NCBI RefSeq assembly: GCF_001650915.1
Contig: NZ_LXYO01000001.1
Coordinates: 62,001 to 126,000 of the forward strand
DNA length: 64,000 nt
DNA from: Marinobacter sp. EhC06
GTDB lineage: Bacteria; Pseudomonadota; Gammaproteobacteria; Pseudomonadales; Oleiphilaceae
Reading direction: 5' to 3'
Positions 46,009 to 57,264 of this stretch are shown in pieces; position 1 is the first letter of the stretch, and every line of letters starts with the position of its first letter. Below the pieces are notes generated by a model that saw only the letters and a program-made list of their open reading frames with translations, was not told the origin of the DNA and did not search any database. The translations under genes were made by a program, and so were the position numbers.

Positions 46009-48189
46009 TTACTGCCCGTACTTGGCTTTCGCCTTCAGACGGTAGGCGTGCAGCAGCGGCTCGGTGTAGCCGTTCGGCTGCTCCCGCCCCTTGAGAACCA
46101 GATCCAGCGCTGCCTGGAAGGCGACGCTGTCATCAAAGTTCCCGGCCATCGGGCGATACGCCGAATCGCCGGCGTTCTGCTTGTCGACCACCGCTGCCAT
46201 ACGCTTCATGGTCTCCATGATCTGATCTTCAGAGCAGATACCATGGTGCAGCCAGTTGGCCAGCAGCTGGGAGGCGATACGCAGAGTCGCACGGTCTTCC
46301 ATCAGGCCGACATCATTAATGTCCGGTACCTTGGAGCAGCCAACGCCCTGGTCGATCCAGCGCACAACGTAACCGAGGATACCCTGGGCGTTGTTGTCCA
46401 ACTCCTGCTGGATATCTTCGGCACTCAAGGAGGCCGGATCATCCATCACCGGCACCGTCAGGATATCTTCCAGCGCGGCACGGGTGCGGCTTTCCAGCTG
46501 CTTCTGGACGTCAGCCACGTTCACCTGATGGTAATGAGTGGCATGCAGCGTGGCCGCCGTGGGAGAAGGAACCCACGCAGTGTTGGCGCCCGCCTTCGGA
46601 TGGCCGATTTTCGCCTCCAGCATGCCGGCCATCAGGTCAGGCATGGCCCACATACCCTTGCCGATCTGGGCAACACCACGGAAACCGGTTTCCAGGCCGA
46701 TGTCCACGTTCCACTGTTCGTAGGCATTGATCCAGGTCGCCTGCTTCATCGGGCCTTTGCGGATGAACGGACCCAGCTCCATGGAGGTGTGGATCTCGTC
46801 GCCGGTGCGGTCCAGGAAGCCGGTGTTGATGAACACAGCGCGCTCTTTGGCAGCATGGATACAGGACTTCAGGTTAACCGTGGTGCGGCGCTCCTCGTCC
46901 ATGATGCCCACTTTCAGGGTGAAGCGCGGCAGGCCCAGCGCATCTTCAACACGACCAAAGAATTCATTGGTGAACGCCACTTCTTCCGGACCGTGCATCT
47001 TCGGCTTCACAATGTACATGGAGCCTTTGGTGCTGTTCTGGAACTGGCCATTGCCCTTCATATCGTGAATGGCGATCAGCGAGGTGATCAGGCCGTCCAT
47101 CAGGCCTTCCGGCACTTCGTTGCCGTCTTTCAGCAGAATGGCCGGGTTGGTCATCAGGTGGCCGACGTTACGGATAAACATCAGGCTGCGGCCTTTGAGG
47201 CTCAGCTCGCTGCCGTCCGGCGCGGTGTAGGTGCGGTCCGGATTCATCTTGCGGGTTAACTGCTCGCCACCTTTTTCGAAGGTTTCCTGCAGATCGCCCT
47301 TCATCAGACCCAGCCAATTACGGTAGGCCAGCGCCTTGTCGTCAGCGTCTACGGCGGCGACCGAATCTTCGCAGTCCATGATAGTGGTCAGTGCAGACTC
47401 CATCAGTACGTCTTTGACGTTGGCTCCGTCGTCTTTACCAATCGGGTGGCTGGCGTCAATCTGGATCTCGAAGTGCATGCCGTTCTTGACCAGCAGTACG
47501 CCGGTAGGCGCGTCAGCAGCACCGGTGTAGCCAACAAAGCCGGCTTCGTCTTTCAGGCCGGTGGACTCACCGTTCTGCAGCTTGACCACCAGCTTGCCGC
47601 CTTCAACCAGATACCTGGCAGCATCTTTATGGCTGCCAGAGGCCAATGGCGCTGAGCTGTCGAGCAGGTTGCGGGCCCATTCGATCACTTTGGCACCGCG
47701 AACCGGGTTGTAACCACGGCCTTTTTCAGCGCCGTCTTCCTCGGAAATCGCGTCGGTACCGTAGAGGGCATCGTACAGGCTACCCCAACGCGCGTTCGCC
47801 GCGTTAAGCGCGAAACGGGCATTCATGATCGGAACCACCAGCTGAGGGCCGGCCATGGTTGCCACTTCCGGGTCAACATTGGAGGTGGAGATCTTGAACT
47901 CGGAAGGCTCGTCAACCAGGTAACCGATGTCTTTCAGGAAAGACTTGTACCCGGCCATGTCCAGCTTCTGGCCCTTGTGGTCGCGGTTCCAGCTGTCCAT
48001 TTTTTCCTGGATAGCATCACGCTTGGCCAGCAACTCACGGTTGCGTGGCGCCAGCTCGTTCACGATCTTGTCAAATTCTGCCCAGAATTTATCGGCATCG
48101 ATTCCTGTGCCCGGGATCGCTTCGTTGTTCACGAAATCATACAGATTCTTTGCGACCTGAATGCCGCCGACTTGTACGCGTTCTGTCAT
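46009..48189 (-). CDS. glcB: Malate synthase G
   Basis: Condenses glyoxylate with acetyl-CoA to malate, completing the glyoxylate shunt or glycolate use. 726 residues (E. coli GlcB 723), single-chain G form. Conserved blocks include [15 protein letters not shown] (acidic metal region), [24 protein letters not shown] and [16 protein letters not shown] with the catalytic Arg region. The ATG at 48189 with GAGG upstream starts MTERVQVGG; in-frame codons to 48246 are outside the family. No isocitrate lyase gene lies in the window. Confidence 0.97.
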   Translation of the reverse strand: MTERVQVGGIQVAKNLYDFVNNEAIPGTGIDADKFWAEFDKIVNELAPRNRELLAKRDAIQEKMDSWNRDHKGQKLDMAGYKSFLKDIGYLVDEPSEFKISTSNVDPEVATMAGPQLVVPIMNARFALNAANARWGSLYDALYGTDAISEEDGAEKGRGYNPVRGAKVIEWARNLLDSSAPLASGSHKDAARYLVEGGKLVVKLQNGESTGLKDEAGFVGYTGAADAPTGVLLVKNGMHFEIQIDASHPIGKDDGANVKDVLMESALTTIMDCEDSVAAVDADDKALAYRNWLGLMKGDLQETFEKGGEQLTRKMNPDRTYTAPDGSELSLKGRSLMFIRNVGHLMTNPAILLKDGNEVPEGLMDGLITSLIAIHDMKGNGQFQNSTKGSMYIVKPKMHGPEEVAFTNEFFGRVEDALGLPRFTLKVGIMDEERRTTVNLKSCIHAAKERAVFINTGFLDRTGDEIHTSMELGPFIRKGPMKQATWINAYEQWNVDIGLETGFRGVAQIGKGMWAMPDLMAGMLEAKIGHPKAGANTAWVPSPTAATLHATHYHQVNVADVQKQLESRTRAALEDILTVPVMDDPASLSAEDIQQELDNNAQGILGYVVRWIDQGVGCSKVPDINDVGLMEDRATLRIASQLLANWLHHGICSEDQIMETMKRMAAVVDKQNAGDSAYRPMAGNFDDSVAFQAALDLVLKGREQPNGYTEPLLHAYRLKAKAKYGQ

Positions 48190-48339
48190 CGTTGTCTGCC
48201 TCAGTGGGTTACGTTTCCCGACTCCCCCTTCATCTTGAGGGGGCATTCTAATTTGAGCGCCGCATTGTAAGGGAAAATCCTTACAAGATCATTCCTGCAG
48301 GCGCAAAACTGGTCTGACCAACCGGCAGCTCCCGGAAAT

Positions 48340-49728
48340 TCAGGCTTTACGCCAGGTCGTCCCCTCTCGGGAATCGTCCAGAATAATACCTTTCGCCAGG
48401 AGCTCGTCGCGGATCCGGTCGGCCTCGGCAAAATTCTTTGCCTTGCGGGCATCAGCCCGGGCCTGGATCAGTGCTTCAATGTCTTCGGCGCTGAGCTCAC
48501 CACCCGTGTCTGCCTGGAAGAACGCCTCGGGGTCCTGCTGCAGCAGACCCAGAACACCACCGAGCCTCACCAGAATCGCCGCACTTTGCTTGGCATCGTC
48601 TTCACGACCATCGCGACGATGCTGATTGATCTCGTTGGCAACAGCATGCAGGACAGCAATTGCTCCGGCGGTGTTGAAATCATCGTCCATCGCCTCGGCA
48701 AATCGCTCGTCGTGCTCGGATTCCGGCACATCAGCGGCCTTGGCGGGCACAATACCCCTCAGCGCATGGTAAAGCCGGGTGAGCGTGCGGCCGGCCTCGG
48801 CCAGATTTTCCTCGGAGTAATCCACCTGGCTGCGGTAGTGGCTGGAAACCAGGAAGTAACGGACCACTTCTGCCGGGTACTTCTCCATGATTTCACGGAT
48901 GGTAAAGAAGTTGCCCAGGGACTTGGACATCTTTTCCTTGTTTACCCGGATGGCACCCGCGTGCATCCAGGTATTCACAAAGGTATGGCCGGTGGCACAT
49001 TCCGACTGGGCGATCTCGTTCTCATGATGCGGGAACAGCAGATCCGGGCCACCACCGTGAATATCGAAGGTATCGCCCAGGCAGCAGGTGGACATGGCGG
49101 AGCACTCAATGTGCCAGCCGGGACGACCATCCCCCCAGGGCGAAGGCCAGCTGACCTCCCCTGCCTTTGCTGCTTTCCACAACGCGAAATCCGCCGGGCT
49201 GCGCTTGGCTTCCTGAACATCCACCCGCGCGCCCGCCAGCAGATCCTCGAGCTTTTTCTTGCTGAGCTTGCCGTAGTCATCGAAGGAATCAACGGCAAAG
49301 TAGACATCGCCATTGTCCGCCGCGTAGGCGTGGCCACTGGCAATCAGCTTGTGGATCATCGCGATGATTTCGTCGATATACGCCGTAGCCCGGGGCTCTT
49401 CATCCGGAGACAACACACCAAGACGGGCTTCGTCTTCGTGCATCGCCTTGATCATCCGGTCCGTGAGCTCGTTATAGGGCTCACCGTTCTCATCCGCACG
49501 GCGCAGGATCTTGTCGTCAATATCGGTGATGTTGCGAACATAGTTCACGTCGTAGCCGCGATGACGCAGGTAACGGGTAATCACGTCAAAGGCTACCAGC
49601 ACCCGGGCATGGCCCAGGTGGCAGTAGTCGTAAACTGTCATCCCGCAGACATACATCCGGACCTTGCCCGGCTCAATCGGCCGGAACTCTTCCTTCTGCT
49701 GAGTCAACGTGTTGTAGATGCGGATCAC
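48340..49728 (-). CDS. cysS: Cysteinyl-tRNA synthetase
   Basis: Charges tRNA-Cys. 462 residues (E. coli 461). The HIGH-like motif is in [15 protein letters not shown], the zinc-site Cys in [10 protein letters not shown], and the KMSKS motif is [11 protein letters not shown]. The ATG overlaps the glnS stop codon by 4 bp, so the pair is translationally coupled. Confidence 0.97.
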   Translation of the reverse strand: MIRIYNTLTQQKEEFRPIEPGKVRMYVCGMTVYDYCHLGHARVLVAFDVITRYLRHRGYDVNYVRNITDIDDKILRRADENGEPYNELTDRMIKAMHEDEARLGVLSPDEEPRATAYIDEIIAMIHKLIASGHAYAADNGDVYFAVDSFDDYGKLSKKKLEDLLAGARVDVQEAKRSPADFALWKAAKAGEVSWPSPWGDGRPGWHIECSAMSTCCLGDTFDIHGGGPDLLFPHHENEIAQSECATGHTFVNTWMHAGAIRVNKEKMSKSLGNFFTIREIMEKYPAEVVRYFLVSSHYRSQVDYSEENLAEAGRTLTRLYHALRGIVPAKAADVPESEHDERFAEAMDDDFNTAGAIAVLHAVANEINQHRRDGREDDAKQSAAILVRLGGVLGLLQQDPEAFFQADTGGELSAEDIEALIQARADARKAKNFAEADRIRDELLAKGIILDDSREGTTWRKA

Positions 49729-51404
49729 TTGCCCCCCTTACCCCAGGAATCCCTGAGCGTAACAGTGCGGTTGAATACCGGCCGACCGGCAGCTTCGGTA
49801 TGGGCCTGATCACAGAAGAAATAGCCTTCCCGCTCGAACTGGTAGGGAAGATCTGTGCGGGGCGCGGCCAGGCTCTTCTCGACCCGTGCACCTTTCAGAA
49901 CCACCAGTGATTCCGGGTTCAGGTGATCCATCAAATCCCCTTCCTTGTCACTGTCCGGCGACTCGTGGTTAAACAGGCGGTCATACAGATTGATGTCTGC
50001 CTCTACACTGTCACTCGCCGAAACCCAGTGAATCACGCCGTTCGGTTTGTAGCCCTCGGGATTGACGCCCAGAGTGTTGGGATCGTACTCACACTTGAGC
50101 TCGACAATCTGGCCACTGTCGTCACGGATCACTTCCCGGCAGGTCATCACGTAGCCGCCACGGAGACGTACGGCCTGGTCCGGGGCCAGCCGCTTCCATT
50201 TACGCGGCGGTTCCATTTCGAAATCTTCCCGGTCGATGTACAGAGTCTGGGTCCAGGGCACTTCCCGCTCGCCCATATCCGGATTTTGCGGGTGCACTGG
50301 CAAGGTGAGCGTTTCGCTTTGATCCGCCGGGTAATTGGTCAGCGTGACTTTCAACGGGCGCATCACACACATGGCCCGCGGCGCGCGAGTGTTAAGGTCT
50401 TCCCGAATGGCGTGCTCCAGCATGCCCACATCCACGGTACCGCCAGCCTTGTTCACGCCAATCATGTCGCAGAAGGTGCGGATGGATTCCGGCGTGTAGC
50501 CACGCCGGCGCATACCGGAAATGGTAGGCATACGCGGATCGTTCCAGCCATCAACCACATTCTCATCCACCAGACGCTTGAGCTTGCGCTTGGAGGTGAT
50601 GGTGTAGTTCAGATTCAGCCGGGCAAACTCGATCTGACGCGGATGGCAGGGGCCGGAAATGTTATCCAGCACCCAGTCATACAGCGGCCGGTGATCCTCG
50701 AACTCCAGTGTGCACAGGGAATGGGTGATTCCTTCCATGGCATCGGAAATCGGATGCGTGAAGTCGTACATCGGGTAGATGCACCACTTGTTCCCAGTCT
50801 GATGGTGTTCGGCGTAACGGATGCGATAAAGGATCGGATCCCGCATGTTGATGTTCGGAGAGGCCATATCAATTTTCGCCCGCAGTACCAGTTCGCCGTT
50901 CTGGTACTTTCCGTCCCGCATATCACGGAACAGCTGCAAACTTTCTTCCACCGGGCGGTCACGGTAGGGGCTGTTTCTGCCGGGCTCTTTCAGGCTGCCC
51001 CGATATTCGGCCATTTCATCGGCCGTCAGGGCGCAGACGTAGGCCTTGTCCCGGGTAATCAGCTCCTCGGCAAATTCATAAAGGGCGTCAAAGTAATCGG
51101 AGGCGTAACGCACGTCCCCGGCCCACTCGTAGCCAAGCCACTCCACATCCTGCTTGATGGCGTCGATGTATTCCTGGTTTTCCTTTTCCGGGTTGGTGTC
51201 GTCAAACCGAAGGTTACAGTCGCCGGAAAAGGTCTCGGCAATGCCAAAGTTCAGGCAGATCGATTTGGCGTGACCAATATGCAGGTAGCCATTGGGCTCC
51301 GGCGGGAATCGGGTGACCACCTTGCCGGTATGCTCTCCGCTGGCGATGGCGTCTTCGATCAGGCTCTGGATAAAGTTGTGGGCTTTCTTCGACTCGGCGC
51401 TCAT
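49725..51404 (-). CDS. glnS: Glutaminyl-tRNA synthetase
   Basis: Charges tRNA-Gln directly. 559 residues (E. coli 554). The HIGH motif is in [15 protein letters not shown] and the KMSKS equivalent is TSKRKLKRL. The C-terminal anticodon beta-barrels are complete (for example [16 protein letters not shown]). The ATG at 51404 begins [12 protein letters not shown], where homology starts; the in-frame reading to 51983 overlaps ppiB and is not real. It diverges from ppiB and is first in glnS-cysS. Confidence 0.97.
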   Translation of the reverse strand: MSAESKKAHNFIQSLIEDAIASGEHTGKVVTRFPPEPNGYLHIGHAKSICLNFGIAETFSGDCNLRFDDTNPEKENQEYIDAIKQDVEWLGYEWAGDVRYASDYFDALYEFAEELITRDKAYVCALTADEMAEYRGSLKEPGRNSPYRDRPVEESLQLFRDMRDGKYQNGELVLRAKIDMASPNINMRDPILYRIRYAEHHQTGNKWCIYPMYDFTHPISDAMEGITHSLCTLEFEDHRPLYDWVLDNISGPCHPRQIEFARLNLNYTITSKRKLKRLVDENVVDGWNDPRMPTISGMRRRGYTPESIRTFCDMIGVNKAGGTVDVGMLEHAIREDLNTRAPRAMCVMRPLKVTLTNYPADQSETLTLPVHPQNPDMGEREVPWTQTLYIDREDFEMEPPRKWKRLAPDQAVRLRGGYVMTCREVIRDDSGQIVELKCEYDPNTLGVNPEGYKPNGVIHWVSASDSVEADINLYDRLFNHESPDSDKEGDLMDHLNPESLVVLKGARVEKSLAAPRTDLPYQFEREGYFFCDQAHTEAAGRPVFNRTVTLRDSWGKGGK

Positions 51405-51542
51405 ACAATCTCTGTTAAAAGGGGAGTGAATCTTAAACCGCGTATTATACTCACAAATCCTTGCCGGACTCATGCATAGCGGGAAACTCTTGAGTACAAT
51501 GGGCCCGTTAACGTACCTAACCTTTCTGAACAGGAAAACCTG

Positions 51543-52043
51543 ATGATTCTGCTGACAACCAACTACGGTGACATCAAGCTGGAACTGGACTACGACAAGG
51601 CACCGGAAACCGCCAAAAACTTCGAACAGTACGTTCGCGACGGTTTTTACGATGGCCTGATCTTTCACCGTGTGATCAGCAATTTCATGATTCAGGGCGG
51701 CGGCTTCGAGCCGGGCATGACCCCACGTAAAACCCGCGACTCCATCCAGAACGAAGCCGATAATGGCCTGAGCAACATGCAGGGAACCATTGCCATGGCA
51801 CGCACCATGGACCCGCATTCTGCTACAGCCCAGTTCTTTATCAACGTTGAGAACAACGGCTTCCTGGACCACACAGCCAAGAACGCGGAAGGCTGGGGCT
51901 ACTGCGTGTTCGGCAAAGTCGTCGAAGGCATGGACACGGTAAACGCGATCCGCGCCGTTCGCACCACCATGCGCGCCGGCCACCAGGATGTGCCAGCGGA
52001 AGACGTGGTTATCGAAAAGGCCGAGGTTCTGGAGGACGCGTGA
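51543..52043 (+). CDS. ppiB: Cytoplasmic peptidyl-prolyl isomerase B (cyclophilin)
   Basis: A 166-residue single-domain cyclophilin without a signal peptide. Active-site landmarks are [15 protein letters not shown] (Arg and Phe-Met-Gln) and [16 protein letters not shown]. Its stop codon overlaps the lpxH GTG start (GTGA), so the two genes are coupled; glnS diverges from it, as in many Pseudomonas-like genomes. Confidence 0.96.
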   Translation: MILLTTNYGDIKLELDYDKAPETAKNFEQYVRDGFYDGLIFHRVISNFMIQGGGFEPGMTPRKTRDSIQNEADNGLSNMQGTIAMARTMDPHSATAQFFINVENNGFLDHTAKNAEGWGYCVFGKVVEGMDTVNAIRAVRTTMRAGHQDVPAEDVVIEKAEVLEDA

Positions 52044-52765
52044 CCACGCTGTTTATTTCAGACCTCCACCTCGAGGAATCCCGTCCGGATATCACTGAGG
52101 CGTTTCTCACATTTCTTGACGAGAAAGCCAGGGGTGTCGATCAGCTCTATATCCTCGGCGATTTCTTCGAGGCCTGGATCGGCGATGACGAGCGCACGCC
52201 GCTTCAGGAGCAGGTCGCTGCGGCCCTGCGCAAGCTTCGGGACAGCGGCACCGATATCTTCCTGATGCACGGCAACCGGGATTTCCTGATCGGCCAGGAC
52301 TTCTGCGACCGGGCCGGCGCAACGCTTCTGGACGACCCAACGGTGATTGATCTGCACGGCACCCCTACTCTGCTGATGCATGGCGACAGCCTGTGTACCG
52401 CCGATGTGGAGTACCAGAAATTCCGGGCCAACATGCGTAACCCGCAGTGGCAGCAGATGATTCTCCAACGCCCACTGGAAGACCGACAGCAGATGGCCCG
52501 CCAGCTTCGGGAAATCAGCATGGCGAAAAACCAGGGCAAGGAAGAATTCATCATGGACGTAACGCCCGAGGAAGTCGTGAGGGACATGGAAAAGTACGGG
52601 GTTCAGAGACTGATCCATGGCCACACCCATCGCCCCGCAATGCATGAGCTTACCGCCAACGGCTCGCCGGCCAAGCGCATTGTTCTGGGGGATTGGGACA
52701 GGAACGTCTGGTGGCTTGAGGCGAAACCGGGCGAAGAGCCCGAGTTGAAAAAGCAGCCATTATAA
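52040..52765 (+). CDS. lpxH: UDP-2,3-diacylglucosamine pyrophosphatase
   Basis: Makes lipid X from UDP-2,3-diacylglucosamine in lipid A synthesis. 241 residues of the metallophosphoesterase fold: [36 protein letters not shown] and [10 protein letters not shown] supply the two-metal ligands. Translation begins at GTG 52040, with GGAGG 5 bases upstream, overlapping the ppiB stop. Confidence 0.95.
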   Translation: MTTLFISDLHLEESRPDITEAFLTFLDEKARGVDQLYILGDFFEAWIGDDERTPLQEQVAAALRKLRDSGTDIFLMHGNRDFLIGQDFCDRAGATLLDDPTVIDLHGTPTLLMHGDSLCTADVEYQKFRANMRNPQWQQMILQRPLEDRQQMARQLREISMAKNQGKEEFIMDVTPEEVVRDMEKYGVQRLIHGHTHRPAMHELTANGSPAKRIVLGDWDRNVWWLEAKPGEEPELKKQPL

Positions 52766-52791
52766 AAAAGCCGGGCAAATGCCCGGCTTTT
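52764..52791. terminator. Bidirectional terminator between lpxH and aapP
   Basis: An 11-bp perfect stem (AAAAGCCGGGC/GCCCGGCTTTT) with loop AAAT and A/T runs on both sides. Confidence 0.9.
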
Positions 52792-52803
52792 CTAACCTTG
52801 GCT

Positions 52804-53613
52804 TCAGTGCGCCAGTATCTGCTGGAGGAACTTCTGAGTTCTGGCTTCCTGTGGGTTTGTGAAGAACTCGTGGGGTGGCGCCTCCTCTACGATCTCACCT
52901 CCATCCATAAAGATAACCCGGTCCGCCACCGTCTTCGCGAAACCCATTTCGTGGGTTACGCAGAGCATGGTCATGCCACTGCCCGCCAACTCGATCATGA
53001 CATCCAACACCTCTTTGATCATCTCCGGATCCAAGGCCGAGGTTGGCTCGTCGAACAGCATGATCTTCGGCTTCATGCAGAGTGCCCTGGCGATAGCCAC
53101 GCGCTGCTGCTGCCCCCCTGAAAGCTGCCCCGGGAATTTGTTGGCCTGGTCCGGAATCTTGACCCGCTCCAGATACTCCATCGCCGATGCTTCCGCTTCC
53201 TTTCGGGGCGTTTTTCGCACCCAGATCGGCGACAGGCAGCAGTTTTCGAGGACGGTCAGGTGCGGGAAAAGGTTGAAGTGCTGAAACACCATGCCGACTT
53301 CCCGCCGAACCGTATCAATATGGCGGACATCATCGGTCAGCTCGATACCATCAACAATGATTTTGCCCTGCTGATGCTCCTCCAGCCGGTTAATGCAACG
53401 GATGAAGGTGGATTTTCCCGAGCCGGACGGCCCACAGATAACAATTCTCTCGCCCTGATCAACGGTCAGGTTGAGATCCTTGAGAACATGAAAGTCCCCG
53501 TACCACTTGTGCATTCCCTCGACCCGGATAATCCCAGGCTTTTTGTCCGACTGGGCTTGCGACTGGGTCTGCATTTCTGAAGTTTGTGTTTGGTCTGTCA
53601 TAGGATTACCCAT
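52804..53613 (-). CDS. aapP: General L-amino acid ABC transporter ATPase
   Basis: Powers AapQM-mediated uptake of polar amino acids. 269 residues with Walker [11 protein letters not shown]-loop [10 protein letters not shown], signature [15 protein letters not shown], Walker [13 protein letters not shown] and switch histidine VTHEMGF. The ATG at 53613 shares its A with the aapM stop codon (TGATG). An in-frame ATG at 53601 is possible; the first 25 residues are polar and Gln-rich. It is the last gene of aapJQMP. Confidence 0.93.
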   Translation of the reverse strand: MGNPMTDQTQTSEMQTQSQAQSDKKPGIIRVEGMHKWYGDFHVLKDLNLTVDQGERIVICGPSGSGKSTFIRCINRLEEHQQGKIIVDGIELTDDVRHIDTVRREVGMVFQHFNLFPHLTVLENCCLSPIWVRKTPRKEAEASAMEYLERVKIPDQANKFPGQLSGGQQQRVAIARALCMKPKIMLFDEPTSALDPEMIKEVLDVMIELAGSGMTMLCVTHEMGFAKTVADRVIFMDGGEIVEEAPPHEFFTNPQEARTQKFLQQILAH

Positions 53614-54701
53614 CAGGTCTTATGACCGGTGTCGAGTTTTCGTTCAAGGTTCTGACTGTATCTGGAAATGCCGAAGCAGAAGACCCAGAAACAGAATGCC
53701 ACAAATACGTAGCCCTCTATTGCAACATTCTGCCAGGCGGGATCTGTGACCGTAGACTGGACCGTCCCAAGAATGTCGAACAGGCCGATGATCAGCACCA
53801 GCGTGGTGTCCTTGAACAGGGAAATGAAGGTGTTCACGATACCCGGAATAACCATTTTCAGGGCCTGCGGCAGGATTACCAGTCCCATCTTGCGCCAGTA
53901 TCCCAGCCCCAGAGCATCTGCAGCTTCATACTGCCCTCTGGGAATGGCCTGCAAGCCACCGCGAATAACTTCCGCCATGTAAGCAGACTGCCATAGCGTG
54001 ATACCTATCAGCGCCCGGGCCAACTTCTCAAAGTTCACGCCCTCCGGAAGAAACAGCGGCAGCATCACTGAGGCCATGAACAGGACCGTGATCAACGGAA
54101 CCGCCCGCCACACCTCGATAAAAACCACACAAATCCCCCGGATGATGGGCATCTCGGAGCGCCGGCCCAGTGCCAGCAGTATGCCAATTGGCAACGAGGC
54201 TACGATCCCGATGTAAGCCAGGATCAGCGTCAGCATCAGACCACCCCATTTCGAGCTCTGCACTTCTTCCAGACCGAATGCGCCGCCGGGAATCAGGAAG
54301 TAGCCAACAACGGGCAGACCGAAGATGCCAAAGAGTCCCAGCCACTTACGGCCCGGAAACCGCTCGATGAACTGGGGCACAAAGGAAACCGCCAACAGCA
54401 GGAACATCGCGTCCACCCGCCATTGCAGCTCGTCCGGGTAAAACCCGTAGATAAAGAAGTTCAGGCGCTGGCTTATAAACAGCCAGCAGGCGCCGGCACC
54501 CGTGCAGTCGCTCGCGTCAGCGCCAACAAAGTTGGCGTCGAGGAAGAACCAGTTGAGCAAGGGCCCCACACTGGTAACCAGCATATAGGCGACACCCAGC
54601 GTCAGCACCGTGTTGAACCAGCCAGAGAACAGGTTCTCCCGCATCCACTTGACCGGCCTGAGCGCCTTCTTGGGTGCTTTCATGGTTGACTCGGTCATCA
54701 T
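53613..54701 (-). CDS. aapM: General L-amino acid ABC transporter permease AapM
   Basis: One half of the amino-acid channel in the inner membrane. 362 residues, with a long N-terminal region containing extra helices before the HisM-type permease core ([22 protein letters not shown] EAA loop at [18 protein letters not shown]). Its start overlaps the aapQ stop; either ATG of the tandem at 54701 and 54698 is possible. The length fits AapM/BztC-type permeases. Confidence 0.92.
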   Translation of the reverse strand: MMTESTMKAPKKALRPVKWMRENLFSGWFNTVLTLGVAYMLVTSVGPLLNWFFLDANFVGADASDCTGAGACWLFISQRLNFFIYGFYPDELQWRVDAMFLLLAVSFVPQFIERFPGRKWLGLFGIFGLPVVGYFLIPGGAFGLEEVQSSKWGGLMLTLILAYIGIVASLPIGILLALGRRSEMPIIRGICVVFIEVWRAVPLITVLFMASVMLPLFLPEGVNFEKLARALIGITLWQSAYMAEVIRGGLQAIPRGQYEAADALGLGYWRKMGLVILPQALKMVIPGIVNTFISLFKDTTLVLIIGLFDILGTVQSTVTDPAWQNVAIEGYVFVAFCFWVFCFGISRYSQNLERKLDTGHKT

Positions 54702-55885
54702 CGCTCCTTAATGGCCACAGCCCGGTTATAGATATTCATGAACAGCGAGATCAGCAGACTGATGGTGAGATACACCGCCATGGTAATGGCGACAACCTCA
54801 ACGGCCTGCCCCGTCTGATTCAGCGTGGTTCCCATGAATACGGCCACCAGGTCCGGATAGCCGATCGCGGTGGCAAGCGACGAGTTCTTCACCAGATTCA
54901 GGTACTGACTGGTCAGCGGCGGGATGATGACCCTCATGGCCTGGGGGATAACCACCAATCTCAGGGTAAGGCCATTGGGTAGCCCAAGCGCCTTGGATGC
55001 CTCTGTCTGCCCTTTACTGACAGAGAGGATACCCGAGCGCACAATTTCAGCGATGAAGCTGGCAGTGTACAAAGACAGTGCGATCCACAAGGCTGCCAGC
55101 TCCGGGATAATGGTAATCCCGCCGCCAAAGTTGAACCCTCTGAGGGCCGGAAGATCCCACTCGATGGGACGCCCCGCAACCAGGTAGGACACTATGGGTA
55201 CAAGCACCAGAATGGCCACACCAACCTTGAAGGTCGGGAAAATCTGGCCGGTCGCCAGCTGGCGTTTCTTGGCCCAGATGCGGATTCCAACAACGGCAGC
55301 AATGGCAAGCAGAATGCCGCCCCAAACAATCCCGAAGCCTTCCTGAGTCATCGGCTCAGGCAGATACAGTCCACGATTGTTGAGGAACAGTGCGCCACCA
55401 ACATCAACACTCTGGCGCGGTGACGGAAGATTGCTGAGTACGGCGAAGTACCAGAAAAAAATCTGCAGCAGTAGCGGTATGTTTCGAATCACCTCAATGT
55501 AGACCAGCGCCATCTTGGCCACCAGCCAGTTACTCGAGAGCCGCGCCACACCGATAATGAAACCAAGAATGGTAGCGGCGACCACACCCATCGCGGAAAC
55601 AAGCAGCGTATTGGTCAGACCGACCCAGAACGTTCGGCCATAGGACATGGTTGCATCGTAAGGCACCAGATTCATGATGATGCCAAATCCGGCGGTTTCA
55701 TTCAGAAACCCGAAACCGGTGCTGATGCCACGGCTTTCCATGTTGGAAAGTGTGTTATCGACGAGAACCCAACCGCCCCAGAACACAAGGGCAATGGCTA
55801 TCGCCTGGAAGAAGAGTGAGCGGACCCGGGGGTCGTACCAGGGCTTGGGCCCTGCAGGTCGGGTATCAATTGTTTGTTTTTTCAT
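54698..55885 (-). CDS. aapQ: General L-amino acid ABC transporter permease AapQ
   Basis: The partner permease, 395 residues, with the long N-terminal extension typical of AapQ and the core EAA loop ASKALGLPNGLTLRLVVIPQA. AGGA precedes the ATG. It starts 93 bp after the end of aapJ, with a hairpin between that may lower expression relative to the binding protein. Confidence 0.92.
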   Translation of the reverse strand: MKKQTIDTRPAGPKPWYDPRVRSLFFQAIAIALVFWGGWVLVDNTLSNMESRGISTGFGFLNETAGFGIIMNLVPYDATMSYGRTFWVGLTNTLLVSAMGVVAATILGFIIGVARLSSNWLVAKMALVYIEVIRNIPLLLQIFFWYFAVLSNLPSPRQSVDVGGALFLNNRGLYLPEPMTQEGFGIVWGGILLAIAAVVGIRIWAKKRQLATGQIFPTFKVGVAILVLVPIVSYLVAGRPIEWDLPALRGFNFGGGITIIPELAALWIALSLYTASFIAEIVRSGILSVSKGQTEASKALGLPNGLTLRLVVIPQAMRVIIPPLTSQYLNLVKNSSLATAIGYPDLVAVFMGTTLNQTGQAVEVVAITMAVYLTISLLISLFMNIYNRAVAIKER

Positions 55886-55933
55886 GGAGTGTCCTGAAAA
55901 GCTTTTCCCTGTGGTTTACAGCATCAGAGATAA

Positions 55934-55974
55934 CGGCGAAGCCTCCCATCAGAAGACTTCGCCGCATGCCTTCA
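55934..55974 (-). other. Hairpin between aapJ and aapQ
   Basis: Perfect 8-bp arms (CGGCGAAG/CTTCGCCG) separated by 25 bases, without a following T-run. Such structures between binding-protein and permease genes commonly protect the upstream message; that role here is inference. Confidence 0.45.
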
Positions 55975-55978
55975 GGTC

Positions 55979-57004
55979 TTAACGAACCGGCGGGGCATAC
56001 ATGATGCCGCCTTCAGTCCACAGCGCGTTGATACCGCGGTCCAGGCCCAGCGGGGTATCCGGACCTACGTTGCGGTCATACATCTCGCCGTAGTTGCCGA
56101 CCAGCTTCACCACCTTGTGACCAAAGTCATCCGGCAATCCGAGCTTGGCACCCATATCGCCGTCGGTACCCAGCAGACGCTGAATGTTCGGGTTGTCGGA
56201 CTTCAGCATGTCGTCGGCATTGGCGCTGGTAACACCCAGCTCTTCGGCATTGATCTGGACGGAAAGCACCCACTTGACGATGTTGAACCATTGGTCGTCA
56301 CCCTGGCGTACGACCGGGCCCAGAGGCTCTTTGGAGATGGTATTCGGCAGAATCTTGGCCGAACTCGGATCAGAAAGCTTTGAACGCAGTGCCGCCAGCT
56401 GTGAACGGTCAGACGTCAGAACATCGCAGCGACCTGCAGCAAATCCCTGAACCGTCTGCTCCGAGGTATCAAATACGATCGGCTTGAATTCCATGCCCTT
56501 GGCGCGGAAGTAATCGGAAAGGTTGAGTTCGGTGGTGGTACCGGCCTGGATACAGATGGTGGCACCGTCCAGTTGAGTGGCGTCGTCCACGCCAATACCC
56601 TTGTTGATCAGGAAACCCTGCCCGTCGTAGTAGTTCACACCTGCGAAGTTCAGGCCCAGAGAGGCATCCCGGGTCAGTGTCCATGTAGTGTTACGGGAGA
56701 GCATATCGATTTCGCCAGACTGCAGGGCGGTGAAACGCTCCTTCGCGGTCAGCGGCGTAAACTCAACGGCGTTCGCGTCACCGAAGATGGCTGCGGCCAC
56801 CGCACGGCAGGTGTCCACATCGATACCGGTCCAGTTACCTTTTTCGTCAGGCTGAGAGAAACCTGGCAAACCGCTGGTCACCCCACACTGGAGATGGCCT
56901 TTTTCCTTGACGTTTTCCAGAGTGGTGGCAGCCATGGCTCCAGTGGCCGTGAACGTGCCTACCGCCAGAGCAATCCCCAGGGCAATCGATTTCGTCTTTC
57001 TCAT
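55979..57004 (-). CDS. aapJ: General L-amino acid ABC transporter binding protein
   Basis: Periplasmic receptor of the Aap importer. 341 residues with a clear signal peptide (MRKTKSIALGIALAVGTF ending GAMA). Family blocks include LQCGVTSGLPGFSQPDEKG, GIDVDTCRAVAAAIFGD, MLSRNTTWTLTRDA and the C-terminal RGINALWTEGGIMYAPPVR. The ATG at 57004 with GGAGA upstream is preferred over in-frame codons to 57067. It leads the aapJQMP operon. Confidence 0.95.
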   Translation of the reverse strand: MRKTKSIALGIALAVGTFTATGAMAATTLENVKEKGHLQCGVTSGLPGFSQPDEKGNWTGIDVDTCRAVAAAIFGDANAVEFTPLTAKERFTALQSGEIDMLSRNTTWTLTRDASLGLNFAGVNYYDGQGFLINKGIGVDDATQLDGATICIQAGTTTELNLSDYFRAKGMEFKPIVFDTSEQTVQGFAAGRCDVLTSDRSQLAALRSKLSDPSSAKILPNTISKEPLGPVVRQGDDQWFNIVKWVLSVQINAEELGVTSANADDMLKSDNPNIQRLLGTDGDMGAKLGLPDDFGHKVVKLVGNYGEMYDRNVGPDTPLGLDRGINALWTEGGIMYAPPVR

Positions 57005-57151
57005 TGTCTTTTCTCCGAACATCAGTTGGTTTTTCGCGACGTGTGACCTCAGCAATTTGCGAGCCACAGATCATAAACCCATGATTTATATTGTTTTTAT
57101 CCGCCACCGAAGCGTTACAGACAGATCTGGAACGAAGTGGCGCTGCTTCAT

Positions 57152-57166
57152 GCACTGATACAGTGC
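57152..57166. promoter_or_regulatory. Dyad upstream of aapJ
   Basis: GCACTG-ATA-CAGTGC is a perfect 6-bp inverted repeat about 150 bp upstream of aapJ, in a 260-bp gap (57005-57264). It could be an operator; no promoter was placed with confidence. A second imperfect hairpin (CCCTA...TAGGG) lies at about 57179-57209. Confidence 0.3.
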
Positions 57167-57264
57167 CCTCACTGCGACCCTATGCGCCGAAAAAAGGCAG
57201 CATTAGGGCCTTGCTCCTTAAAAGTAGAACAAGGTTCGGTAAATGAACTAGTTTTTATGCAAAA

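Noticed and set aside
46048..51479. Long open frames on the plus strand opposite glcB, cysS and glnS (about 400-518 codons)
   Set aside because: They are antisense to well-identified enzymes, share no recognisable domains and follow the codon structure of the true genes; they are high-GC shadows.
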